Shown piece by piece: positions 21,991 to 33,800 of a stretch of 64,000 nucleotides of DNA. Within the stretch, counting starts at the first letter, position 1. Every line of letters starts with the position of its first letter. This DNA is from Diphasiastrum complanatum (taxonomy: Eukaryota; Streptophyta; Lycopodiopsida; Lycopodiales; Lycopodiaceae), in assembly GCA_029204225.1 (NCBI GenBank), contig CM055106.1:36800361-36864360 (forward strand), in the 5' to 3' direction. The position numbers and the translations under genes are program-made. The notes beneath the pieces were generated by a model. It worked only from the letters and a program-made list of their open reading frames with translations. It was not told where the DNA came from and made no database searches.

Positions 21991-24900
21991 TCCATGCATT
22001 CAACCACTTGTAATTCGTCATTTTCATTACAAATTTCAATATCATCTTGATCTATTGATTTCATTACCTACCTACCAATATGTCCTAAGACTCAATTCTC
22101 CATTCCTCAGTGATATCTTTAAGATAGTCGTGATTCATCACAAACATATATCAACATCAAACACATTCGTGAAAGAAATATAAAAAGAATTATTGTACGA
22201 GATTTCAATCAAGCATTGAATCCTGCAATTTTTTGTAGCATTTTGTAAGGTAGTTACTATACAAGATTTCAATCAGTAGTAATGAGTTTGTAGATAATAA
22301 CAATTGGGTGTTGAATCTTGCAATTTTGCACAACATTTAGAATGAAGAGATTTATTTGAACATTCACATTGTTGCCTCAATTATCATAAATCGTAAGAAA
22401 CCCATGGCTAGCATCCAATCCTTGCAAAAGCTCTCTTCATTATCATGGTAAAAATCTAATCTGACACTACCTCTAGTGACCTTGACAAAAGCCAAAAAGA
22501 TCATTGATTCTCATTGTCGCTATAGACGTCTTCCAAGTTTCGAGTTGCACTCTCATCAAGTCTTTTGATTGCAACTTTATGCTCATCATCAATAGATTTG
22601 GATCCTACTAGCTAACTTTTCACAAGAGAAAAACATGCACACATAGCAAACAAAGTAAAACTATCAGAAGAAGAATCAAGTAATGTCACATTAAAGAACC
22701 TAAGTTATAAAGCTCTCTTCAATAACTGATGTATGTCAAATTTATGGATGCTTTATCTACAAAATCAAAAGCCTCGTGTTTAACCACAATGAATGCTACT
22801 TTTTTATCTAAATCTTCCTTGTTTGGGAAATATGATTCTCAATTGCAATCTTCTCCTTAATCCAAGATTTTTATTCTTTGTAATATGTCAATAGCAAAGT
22901 GAGCCATGTATCATCAAGAGCTTCAAAGTGGCCATGAGAAATCTCAAAATCAAGTAAATCAACAGAAATTCTAAAAAACTAGTAAATTCTCCACAATGCT
23001 TGATCTCTGTGGTTGAATTCATCTTGTCATAAGAGGTTGCTATAGCAATCGTAGTCTTTTGGTCATCACTTATCAAATTTCCACTCTTTGTATGCTTGCA
23101 ATTGTTATTTGAATTTTGTTGTTTATAATTAAGAAAGTGAGAACATGCAACAATCATCAACTAAGAACGACCAGGAGACATGAGACTTGTTTCTCAAAAA
23201 AGTGCTGCTAATTCCATAAACTTTGTCTACTTCCTTATTTGCGCAGCAAGCCTATAATCACAAAGCCCTATTAACCACAAGCAGGGTTAACTAACGAGAA
23301 TGAAAACTAGAAACAATTGTTTGTGGAGAGCCTATGGCTTAGAAATGCGTGTAAAAATGTATGTAAATGATTATGCAAATACTTGTGCAAGCTACGAGGG
23401 ATGCCTTTCAAAAGCACCCACCCTAGGGCGCTCTAGCTTCCTACCATAAAGGCCATCATCCTTAATTTTCGAAAGCATTTCCCTCTTCTTGTTCTTTTTT
23501 ACTCTTGCTCTTTAATTGCTATTCTACATTCAAAGATTATACAACATAACATAATCAGTGCACTGTAAACATTGGATTCTATTTCCAAATAAAAGAATTA
23601 CAACAAACTTGTGTAACACCATCTCCAAAGTCAATAGCTAGCCCTATCTCAAACTCAATTGATTCCTTCACATTTAGGGATTCCTTCAAGCAGAGCCGAA
23701 AACGTTGAGCCCACCAAGGGCCTTGGGCCATTTTAGGCAATGTTGGCATCATCAAAATAATGACAGAATTCATAACGACATCAAATAACTTTTAAATTGC
23801 TAACAACAAAGAAAACAACTTTGCTTACCCTCATCCTCTATGTCTAAGGTCACTCCTTGGAGAAATAGCAACCACAAAAAATCTCCTTTAGATCGAACAA
23901 CAACCAACAGATCACACTTCAATACAAGTGGTCTTGTATACAACTACATGTCGAAACAATTAAAACCCTCCTCACAAGTGCCGAAAGATCTTTTAACCAA
24001 CAAGTAAATTTTAGAAGCAATGAAGACCTAGCCCTACAAATGTTCCAAAATTTCAAGCTCTTTGTTGCCAAAGCACGAATATATGATTGGAAAAAATGGG
24101 CACTATTGTAAAGGCTGATCAATCAAGCACATAAGTATACAAAGTTAAAGTATAAGAAGATATTAAAAATATATTTTCAAAAAGTAGGTAGCAAACTCTT
24201 TTTCATTCACACCAACAATTTCTTACAAATGCTACCAAAATCAAGGTAAAGGAAAATCACAAAAAACTATTTTGAAGACATATATGCCTCCTTTGTTGGG
24301 TTTGAATATGAAACGTAGTAATAAGGGATAAAAAATAAAAACGCTAACATCCCATAATCCCTGCACTAATGCAAAATCATGCATGTCTCGTCTATAGCAA
24401 ATTCAGCTGAAAAATCCCATGCACATTGATGGTTGACAAATGTATTGGGATGGTAGAAAGGAATATCAAGCACATGCCGAAAACCAAAACAGGCAGATTA
24501 CATGCAAAACCTTTAAAGGCAAAGCCATGCAAGTGTCGCTATGAATTATAAAATCTTTTGAAATTCCAAAAGATGAATGTGATATTTTGAACGTGAAATA
24601 AAGAAAATAACTAGCATTTAATGAAAACATGCCAAACCAACTTTTTTAGGAATTTGATACCCTTACTATCTAACGCTTTTTTCCAGAAAGACAAACCAAA
24701 ATCTTTCTAAATTGCTACAACTTCAAAATTAAGTCCAAGGCCAATTTGAAATTTTGTGAAAGAGGTCAATTGTTTGCCAAATTCACCAAGTGAACTTTCA
24801 TGGTGGAGCAAGTGGGATACTCTAGTCATATCATAACTAACCAAAGAATTTTGATGGGTCTATAGAATACAAAAATCAATGCCAACTAATATGTCCTTTG

Positions 24901-25450
24901 AAATACAAAGCGCTTAAAAGGGTTCTTAAGTTTGGTCTCATTATATAAAAAAATTCATTGTGCATTATACTAACAAACTTGCACCTCGCATAAAAGTCAA
25001 AAAAGAAAATTCGCATGGATGGATAAAGCACATAACATGTGAAGAGTTAAAACGAACTTCGACTTCTACACCTATAATATGTTGATTTCTTTAAGTTATT
25101 TACAGATGATATGAATCTCTCTAAAATAGGATTAGAAACTCCTTTAAAGCAAGACCACGGCTTTTTAGCATACGAAGGGGTAAAGATAAAATGAGAGACA
25201 ACAAATCTTTTTATTGCATAACAAAAATAAAATTTTCATAACTGATGCTATCAAAAAATAACATCGTTATATATTCATATCAACATGTTCACAATGAAGA
25301 GAGATCACGATTCTCGAAGTTATTTCCTAAGTCAACCCATTTTAACTCCAATAAAGTGATGTTACTATGATCATAATGACATGCTCATAGTCGAGACAAA
25401 TCACCAATCGCTGAATTATTTCCAAAATCAACCCATTTCAACTCCAACAC
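21991..25450. other. Long AT-rich interval, no gene recognised
   Basis: Only short frames on both strands and no domain signature. Around 25260-25440 two loosely similar blocks share TCAACCCATTT and AACTCCAA. The interval may hold fully decayed transposons. Confidence 0.45.
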
Positions 25451-25644
25451 AAAAAAAAAGGTGGTTGGAATAATATAAAGTCATGATCGTGAGATCCAAT
25501 ACAAAAAGGGCAAAAAAACTAATGAGGCAAAACGAAATTTCTAGAATAAAAAAAAAGGTGGTTGGAATAATATAAAGTCATGATCATGAGATCCAATACA
25601 AAAAGGGCAAAGAAAATAATGAGGCAAAATGAAATTTCTCGAAT
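25451..25644. repeat. Tandem duplication, 97-bp unit
   Basis: A block starting with an A-run and GGTGGTTGGAATAATATAAA is repeated head to tail (copy 2 from about 25548) with only a handful of substitutions. Confidence 0.88.
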
Positions 25645-26959
25645 GGCAAAGTATGTGACCTACAACGAGTGGGTCAAGAATAGCTAAAAAAAATTTAAAT
25701 GATGACTCAATTTTCACAATTTCAAAAAGGTGGTCGAGGACACTAGCATTAATATAAACTAAAGGGTAGAATCATTTATTATATAAATAAGAATAATATT
25801 TCCCGATGTAGTTCACTAATTGGAGATCACACTCAACTTGACAAGAACTATGAAAATTTCAAGTAAAAGTACTTTGGTAAGAAATATATGCAAGTCGATG
25901 TCTTTTGTGGTGTCAAATAAATCAAGCCAAAGGAATGAAAATGCAATTCCAAAGAAATATTGCACCCTTTACCATTACCAAAGAAAATATAGTCACATAT
26001 TACCATGGATTTTGAAGTAGCATCACCTTGACAAAAAGTGGGTGGAATAATATTTTTGTTGTGGTGGATAAGAGCACATATGGCACAATAATTTGTAGAT
26101 AACATCATTAATTTATTTGATACCACAATAGATTGTCTCACATAAACACTAGATTGATGTTTAAGTTTGGCAAGAGATTTTCATAGCTTTATAGCTTTGG
26201 TTCATCAAATATGCCCTATTGTTGCAGGCCATCCACAACCTAACAAACATTAAAAAGGATAAAAACAATGTAAAAGAACATCTAAGGCATTATTGCTATG
26301 ATATTGAAAGGGCACACAAGAAGTAGTCATCATTGGTAATGTCTTGCTTTAAATCACAAACACATCTTTAAAACATTATTCTTTTGGGGTTCTTTATGAT
26401 GTCAAGTCCACAACTGACCTAATTGACAAGCACCCAATTGACAAGCTTGAGACAATGCACACGAGACATGTTTGATCAAATAAAGTGATTAATTATGATT
26501 TTGCAAATCACTCAATTAAATCCCAAGCTACAAAAAAATTAGATGCCAACCTAATAATTTAAAAAACTGAGTAAGTTTTCTTGAGATTTAACAAGCATTG
26601 AGCAAAAGGTGTACAATATGTATTCTACATAGTACAAACTCTCAAAATCCTTAGAAGACTTGGTATTAGTTATGAATAAACATTGCTTTCACAAAATACC
26701 AAAATCCACAATCTATTATGAGTCGCATTTTTGTTGCATGAGAATCTCAATGACATAACTTGTATCATTACACATTATTAATGTAAAGGGAATGTTCATT
26801 TTTGTGCCCAAAATTTCATTGGGCACAAAACACAACATATTTGAATTCCAAATTACAGCTCTTTAAGTTTGAATATTTAAGTGCAGGTGTCTTGGCTCAA
26901 GCTACTTTGTATCCATTTCATCTAAAAATGTTAATTCCTCAATATGATTGCATCTATGT
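25645..26959. other. AT-rich interval, no gene recognised
   Basis: No conserved domain was recognised in any frame. Confidence 0.45.
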
Positions 26960-26967
26960 GTTTATCA

Positions 26968-27806
26968 CATAGTTGCAGCGAATCGCGATTCACTGGGTTT
27001 GCGATTCGCGGGTCGTGATTCTGTGAATCGCGATTCGCGACCCAGAATTGCAAAAAATAAATAAATAAATAAATAAATTGGAAAAATAACTTATTGCTGC
27101 AATTTTTTTTGGGGATCAATGGTCAAACCAGCGTTTTGCCTCTCAGAAGTGCAGTAGATGAGGCACAAACAGATCTTATTTTCAGTAGCTATCCGGTTGT
27201 CATTTGCTCTGGTTTTCAGTAAATGTTAATGCTACAGTTTGGACTATCAACTATATGGATGATGATCACTTTTGCAATTGGTTCACTGGAGATGTGAGTG
27301 CAATGTACATACAGTTGGGGGCATAAATATTGGACCCTTCTCGGCGGGCATTTGGACCCCATTTTTATCTATAGGGGGGCGGTGGCATTTCTATCTACAA
27401 TGTCTATATAGTAGGAAGCTCTAGGGGGTTAGGGGGGCAGTAGCCCCTCGGGAAACGGGGGGTTCGGGGGGCGGTAGCCCCCCGAGAAATAGGGGGTCCG
27501 GGGGGCGGTAAACCCCCGGTGGGGGGTTTGGAGGGCAACGCCCCCCAACGGCGGGGTCTGGGGGCTGCCAGTAGACCCGGCCCCGACGGTAAGGCCTCTT
27601 CATGATTTGGCCTTCCAACTCCCCAAGTTCACACCCGAAACAGTCGGCAAACTCACAATCATAATCCCCTCGATCAGAGCTTTCATCTAATACCCATATT
27701 GCCTAAAAAAATTTCAAAAATAAAATAAAAAATCGATTCTACACGATTCTGGGAAAATCCCGAATCGCGAATCGGAATCGCGATTCAGAATCGCGCTGCA
27801 ACTATG
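26968..27806. mobile_element. Non-autonomous hAT-type DNA transposon
   Basis: The element is 839 bp with perfect 13-bp terminal inverted repeats, CATAGTTGCAGCG at 26968-26980 and CGCTGCAACTATG at 27794-27806. It is flanked by an 8-bp target duplication, GTTTATCA, at 26960-26967 and 27807-27814. An 8-bp duplication with short TIRs is the hallmark of the hAT superfamily. Just inside both ends lie several copies of the palindrome GAATCGCGATTC or half of it, likely transposase-binding sites. There is no transposase frame, so it would have to be moved in trans. A very G-rich block occupies 27350-27580. Confidence 0.85.
27355..27580. repeat. G-rich block with repeated GGGGG motifs
   Basis: Within the hAT-type element, phrases such as GGGGGGCGGTAG and GCCCCCCGAGAAA alternate, giving many runs of four to six guanines and short inverted repeats. 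The composition is sharply different from the AT-rich surroundings. Confidence 0.75.
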
Positions 27807-27814
27807 GTTTATCA

Positions 27815-28985
27815 TTTCTCTTTTTATATACACATCATGTTTCATATATGTCACACAAAATTCAAAAGGAGTATCAAATGTAAGAATACTTTTTAAATGG
27901 TAGCTCCTTTCATATTTATTTTAGGAATATATGCCACTTGAGAGCAATTTTCATAATGCTGGTGGATAAGAGCAAGATCATCATATAAAGTATCTTGTCT
28001 GTAGAAAATAAATTCAAGCAATGATTAATTGGCATTGGAGTAAGATGAAGTAGATTTTGATGAGAACAATCCCATATTGCCTTAGTTTCAGGATATATCC
28101 CAGCTTGCAGCAAATGCCAAAGAACAATTCATGTGAACGTGTCACTATGTTGAGGCCAACCATGGATGCTATGGAAATACATAAAGCTCAACAAGCTAAG
28201 AATGAATGAAGAACGACCATTGTTACTACATCGTTAGAATGAAACTTATTAACTAGATCAAAATGGGCTTGAAGCCATGCCCAAGATGTGTCATGTTCTG
28301 AAGTTTGACCAAATTGGCAATATTCTTGCACATGCTGACTAGAAATCATCTTGAATGCTACATTGTTTTAAGGGGTTTCGAAGATTCTCCCTTGTGCATT
28401 ATCAATATGAATTCAGGTGCATAATAAGAATGCCCATATTAAGGTAGATGGGACAAATGCACTTCATGTTTTCAATTCAATAGAGGAAAAGAGCGACTTC
28501 GGGGTAAAAATGACCTCTTCAGTTTAAAGAATGGTTCAAACCCCAACTTTCTGTGAGGTCAAGACCAGGTGTTATCAGAACATGGAATGCTAGTCATTAT
28601 GCACAAATAATATGAACATGAAGAACTGCAGCAATAAGTAAATTGCTCCGTAGTAGTGTATGGTAAAACAGCTCACCAAAGTTGATGGAACTCTTAAAAT
28701 GAAATCTGCTAGCAAATTTTTTGTCAATCGTCTTATAGCCAGAGTTTTGGGCCTTGGTAGGCCACTGATACTAACACATTTTACAACGCAAAGGCTGAAT
28801 CGACTGTGATCCATATCAAAAACCAAGATACTAATTACATCTACAGTTGTCATATGTTAAATCATACGCTCTTTGTAATGATGCTGTGAACTGAAAGGGC
28901 AAATGCAATTTCAAACTCGGCAGCTGAGAAATCACTGCAGATTCAGTAAAAGCACAAAATTCCTTACCTCTATGTGCACTTGCTG
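27815..28985. other. Region downstream of the cyclophilin stop codon
   Basis: This lies 3' of the cyclophilin gene, so the part nearest 28985 should be its 3' untranslated region. No clear polyadenylation hexamer decides its end. No other gene was recognised. Confidence 0.5.
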
Positions 28986-29031
28986 TCAATCCAAAACTGT
29001 TGTCCTGAGGATCTTCACATCATGTATTGGC
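28986..29031 (-). CDS. CYP18-2: Cyclophilin exon 6
   Basis: Acceptor TTTCCAG precedes the exon. The first base completes Arg151 split from exon 5 (AG|G). It encodes [14 protein letters not shown] and the TGA stop at 28988-28986. This C-terminal beta strand is the expected end of the fold. Confidence 0.95.
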
Positions 29032-29742
29032 CTGGAAATTGAGCACCAATTAATAGCAGAACATTATAATATAAAAGATGTGTGATAATTGAACTAGCAA
29101 ACTTACAGCGTTTTTTTCACCTGTCATTCTTATCAGTTTGAACATTTCCAAGTCGCTTGACAACTTCCATCCCTTTAGATACTCTTCCAAAGATGGTATG
29201 TTTTCCTGGAACAGATAGCAGTATTAGTAACAAGTCCTTAATCCCAGCCAACTCGATCTCAATCCACAAAAAAAAGCTTTAGCTTTTTAGCAAAAGCTAT
29301 GAAATTTGGATAATATACTTATTCAAAAAGCTTATACTTCCAAGCAGCAGTAGTGTTCATGGTATCACAATACCATCTAGCCAAGGTGTCGGAGCAAGTG
29401 TAATGAAAAACTGACTTCCATTTGTATTAGGACCAGAGTTTGCCATTGAGAAAATTCCTGCACCAGTGTGTTTTAGCTCCCGCGTGATTTCGTCTTCAAA
29501 TTTTAAGCTGCAGTCAGTTTGAAGCACTGATTGTCAGATAAAGACTACAAATAAACTCCACAGAGATCTTACTGTTTGTACGACCTAATACACAAGCCAC
29601 AATCAAATTACTTTAGTGAAAGCACTGAAGCTGCAGACAGACACCAGTCAGGTAAAGAATGACATCAAAAAACAGACTTTATCTTTTGGTAAGTGCATCA
29701 AGATGCATCACACACCAAGTCCAAGCCTTTCATTTCAGTAAG

Positions 29743-29805
<63 letters not shown>

Positions 29806-30639
29806 ACTAGCTGCTGTGGTGTGATCAGTTCCAGCACTTCTACACACCCCCCATCGCTATCTCAGCATGAAGCTATCCGGCTGAATGGAGTAGATATGTC
29901 ATCGCTGGAGAGATTGTTACATCACTGTCTCAGTATGAAGCTGTCCGGCTGATCACTGCAGCTCCACGCACCTAGGTACTTCTGCATGTTGCTTTCCATT
30001 CTTGGCACTTTGTTGATCATCATTTGTTTGTGCAGATCATAATGGCCAAGAATAGAAAAGCAAGTAGCAGGGGGAGCTCCACTCCCTGCTCGCTTGCAGA
30101 ATCACAGGCAACACCTCCAACTGAACCATCTTTTTCGGATTCCATCACGTCAGCTTCAACGCCGTCTCCAGCTACTCCTGCTCTAGTTTCTCGATCTGAT
30201 TTCGCTGGAGTCCAGGTGAGATGTGTTACGTATGACACCAATCTAAACTAAAGGGCACGATGAAGATCTTACTTATGTACAAGTTGTGGAATGCAAAAAA
30301 TCCTTCGGGAAGGGCAAAGGAGACAGTAGACGCATGATCTACAGAGATGGTAACATTCATGTTTTTGGGACCAAGCAAAAAGTTAATATTGACAGCGTAG
30401 ATTTGATTGAGTTAGAGCAGAGTTAGAGAAATGAAGAATTGTCCAGTTGAATATGTAAATGGTCTCAGTACCATATAATCCTGGCCTGTAACTCTTTCTC
30501 TTCTTAGTGGTTATTTCTTTGTTTTAGTAACTTGGATAGTACAGTAAGTTTGTTTTGATGGCATTGATCCGTCTAGTTTCCCTCACACTTGGATGTACTT
30601 CTTAGGTCTTATATGCCTCTTGGCATGAAAAGACATTAA

Positions 30640-30680
<41 letters not shown>

Positions 30681-30833
30681 ATCTCTCTCATTTGGTTAAG
30701 GGACGATTGCAAAGCACGCTAGTTACCGGCTCAACAACACGTGCAACGGACTCTAGGATTATCAAAAAACTATAAAAGAGAGCATGGCCTCGCCATTGTC
30801 GAGAAAAGCAATGGCCCTTCTCTCCATTGCAGA

Positions 30834-30888
<55 letters not shown>

Positions 30889-33800
30889 GGAGAGAAGGAA
30901 GCAACCTTTGATATATCTTGACTCTGTTGATACAAGACTGCAATGACATGGATATTTATGATAATGTGCACAGTCTTTGAATGCAAAACAGCTCCAAAGT
31001 TTGTATGCTAGTAGACTGAGAAGCCATTGAATTATGAACAGCAAAATCTCTCTTTAAACTGGGCCTGGAACGTGGGCAAGTGACTGGCAGTGAAAAATGC
31101 CTTACTTCCCCGATAATTAACCAGGTCTACAGTAGTGACAGCTAAGAGCTTGAATCTAAAAATCAGGAATATATATTTTCTGCATTGTAATCTATCTCGA
31201 TGTAATCAACAAGTACTTACCCATAAATCGATTCACCACCCCTCCCTGTACCAGTTGGATCACCACCTTGAACCATGAAGTCCTGAAACAAAAAGCATAT
31301 GTGCAAGCCAGTAAGTAAGTCTATTTGCAGCACAAAACCATATGCACAGTCGTGTGTGTCGATGCACATGCCAATAGATAACTTTTGGAAGAAAACATGC
31401 TATACCCAAAACTTAATACTTCAGCAGCAAATAATATAGGAAGTATGAGCAAATTTTATAGCTACAATTAAAAATAAGGTAGTCTCCTAAGTAGAGGCCC
31501 TAACTAGGCTCCCCTGACCAAAACCATTTTCTACACTACTGTCTGGTGATCTCTGCCTAGAGAAGTGTTAACAACTCTTTAGATCTCCGATTGCCTTGAA
31601 GGTTGACGCACACCCCATACCAGTGACGACGCACCATATTTGCCCATCCATAGGGTCACTGCCAACCCACCCCCATGCACTGGAGCTATCGACATCCACA
31701 TGCCTAGTCAAGTCTCCGGCGATAACTAGCATCCCATACCACTAGCCATTGCCCTCGGCTCTCCCTAGCACGTATCTCTTGGCCTGGAGATACATCCTGG
31801 CTACTACACGTGCTCTCCATCCACCAACTCCCGTAGATTGAGTGACTGGCAAGAGGGAAGCCCCACCGCATAGCATAGTGAGTCCCATCAAGCACGGCCT
31901 CGCCGACGACACGTGACCACCTAGGATGGTGACACGTGGCACTAACTCATGTCGATAATGCCAAACCTGCGTCCTGCCTCTTGCGAGGCCATCACTGAAC
32001 AGGAGGTGGGAGTAGAACCAAAGTTAAGTTTGATAACACTTTGGAGTCCATAGCCCATGTGGCATATTTTAGTGCTCCCACATGGAGCTAAAAGTCTAGA
32101 ATACCAGCTAGAGGTCCGTCGTAACTAGCCACAGTCCTTTGAGGATGCAGTGCATTTCGCTAAGATCTTGACGATATGCACGCGGTAACCCGCAAAGAGC
32201 AACAAAAGCCTAAATCCAAGGACAAACCCTCTTCGGGCCCTTTCTTCAAAAAGGGCAAAGAGAAAGTTGTCGACATAGCTTCCCCATCGGGAAAGAAGAA
32301 GAAGTGCCCTCGATTCGAGAGAGTGGACTTCGACAAAGCCAAGAGCGACGGGTTATGTTTCTCCTGCATGGAGAAGGGCATCTCTCCACGGATTGCCTAA
32401 AGAAAAGGAAGAAGGGTGGCCGTTCCTTCAAGGCACCAAGTAATTCTTCAGTTTCTTGCATTGATGTGTCCTTTAAGGATGAACAATTTTTAGTAATTGT
32501 TGTTTTAATATGGTGATTTTTGGACCTCACGACCTCATTTGGATGGGCTCGTAGGTAGCCAACCCGTGAGTATTTTATTTGATGATAATTCTTCCCATAA
32601 TTTTATGAATGCTAAATTGGTGCAGAAGCTACAACTGGCAACCGCACCAAGTGACCACAAGTATGTGGTTAGCATGGCGGCGGGTGGGGAGCAACAGGTG
32701 TGGGACTAGTTTGCCCCTCACATATTGTTGAGGATTCAGAACTATGTAGATAGTTTGTCTTTCCGTATTATGAATCTTGATAAGGTAGACTTAATCCTAG
32801 GTAAAGAGTGGTTATATGCTAGGAATGAGTCATTAAAGAAAGATTATGTAACTCATAGTTTATCTTTCTTGCATAATGGCTCAATGGTCCATCTTAAAGG
32901 CGATGAGCTTGAACTACCTTATGTAACTGCATAGAACCCACGGTTCTCAGAACCGTGGGTCCTGGGAACCGTACCACAGTTCATGAACCGTGGTACGGTT
33001 CCTATAGTTGATTAATTAATTAATTAATCAATTTTTTTTCCCAATTTCCCCCCAAAACCCCTCCCAAGGCATTTTTGGTCCTCATTTCATAAATTTCAAA
33101 GATTTCACACAGATTTCACAAATGGTCCTCTGATTTCACAAATGATTTCACAGATTTTTGGATCTGATTTCACCCTTTTGGCATGGAAAAGACGTTAATA
33201 TAGCTTTCTTTCTTTCTTCTTTGTCTCTGTCACAAATGATGTCACAGATTGAACCAGATTTCACAAATGTCACAGATTTTTTTTGGCATTTTTTTGGGCT
33301 ATTTTTGGGGGTGGGAAACAAAAATAATAATTTAATTAATTAACTGTACGGTTCACCACGGTTCCAGGCAAATTTTTTTGTGGACCGTACGGTTCTCTGA
33401 ACCATGGTGAACCGTGGACGGTTCATTAATTTTATGGATGAATGTTACATGGATAGTTTTGTTACTCAAAATTTTAATGTTGATGTATCATCTTTCTCTA
33501 AAGCTTTGTCTTTTTCTGATGTTAATTTAGAATCAACACCTGAGGGTAAAATCTTTAAAAGACTTAGGAAGGAATATAGTGACATATTCCCTGAGCAATT
33601 GCCTGAGGGTTTACCCCCCTCTAGGGGTATAGACCATCATATTCATCTCCTTTCCGACAACTCTCTTGTATCGTTGTTTCCTTACGGGATGAGGCCGAAG
33701 AAAGAAGATGAGGTTGCTAGGCAAGTGGAGGAGTTATTATGTAAGGGCCATATTCGACCTAGTAACTCCCCTTGGGGTGCTCCTGTATTGTTAACCGGCA

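Larger units (their letters stand above)
29508..31220 (-). other. Cyclophilin intron 3 (1.7 kb) with CT microsatellites
   Basis: Donor GTAAGTAC, acceptor ACTGCAG. Contains three CT tracts (29748-29801, 30644-30678, 30836-30885) and an unrelated plus-strand reading frame at 30042-30426. Confidence 0.9.

Noticed and set aside
30688..31044. Minus-strand frame with an RERE run in intron 3
   Set aside because: The run is the (TC) microsatellite and the flanks show no similarity to known proteins.
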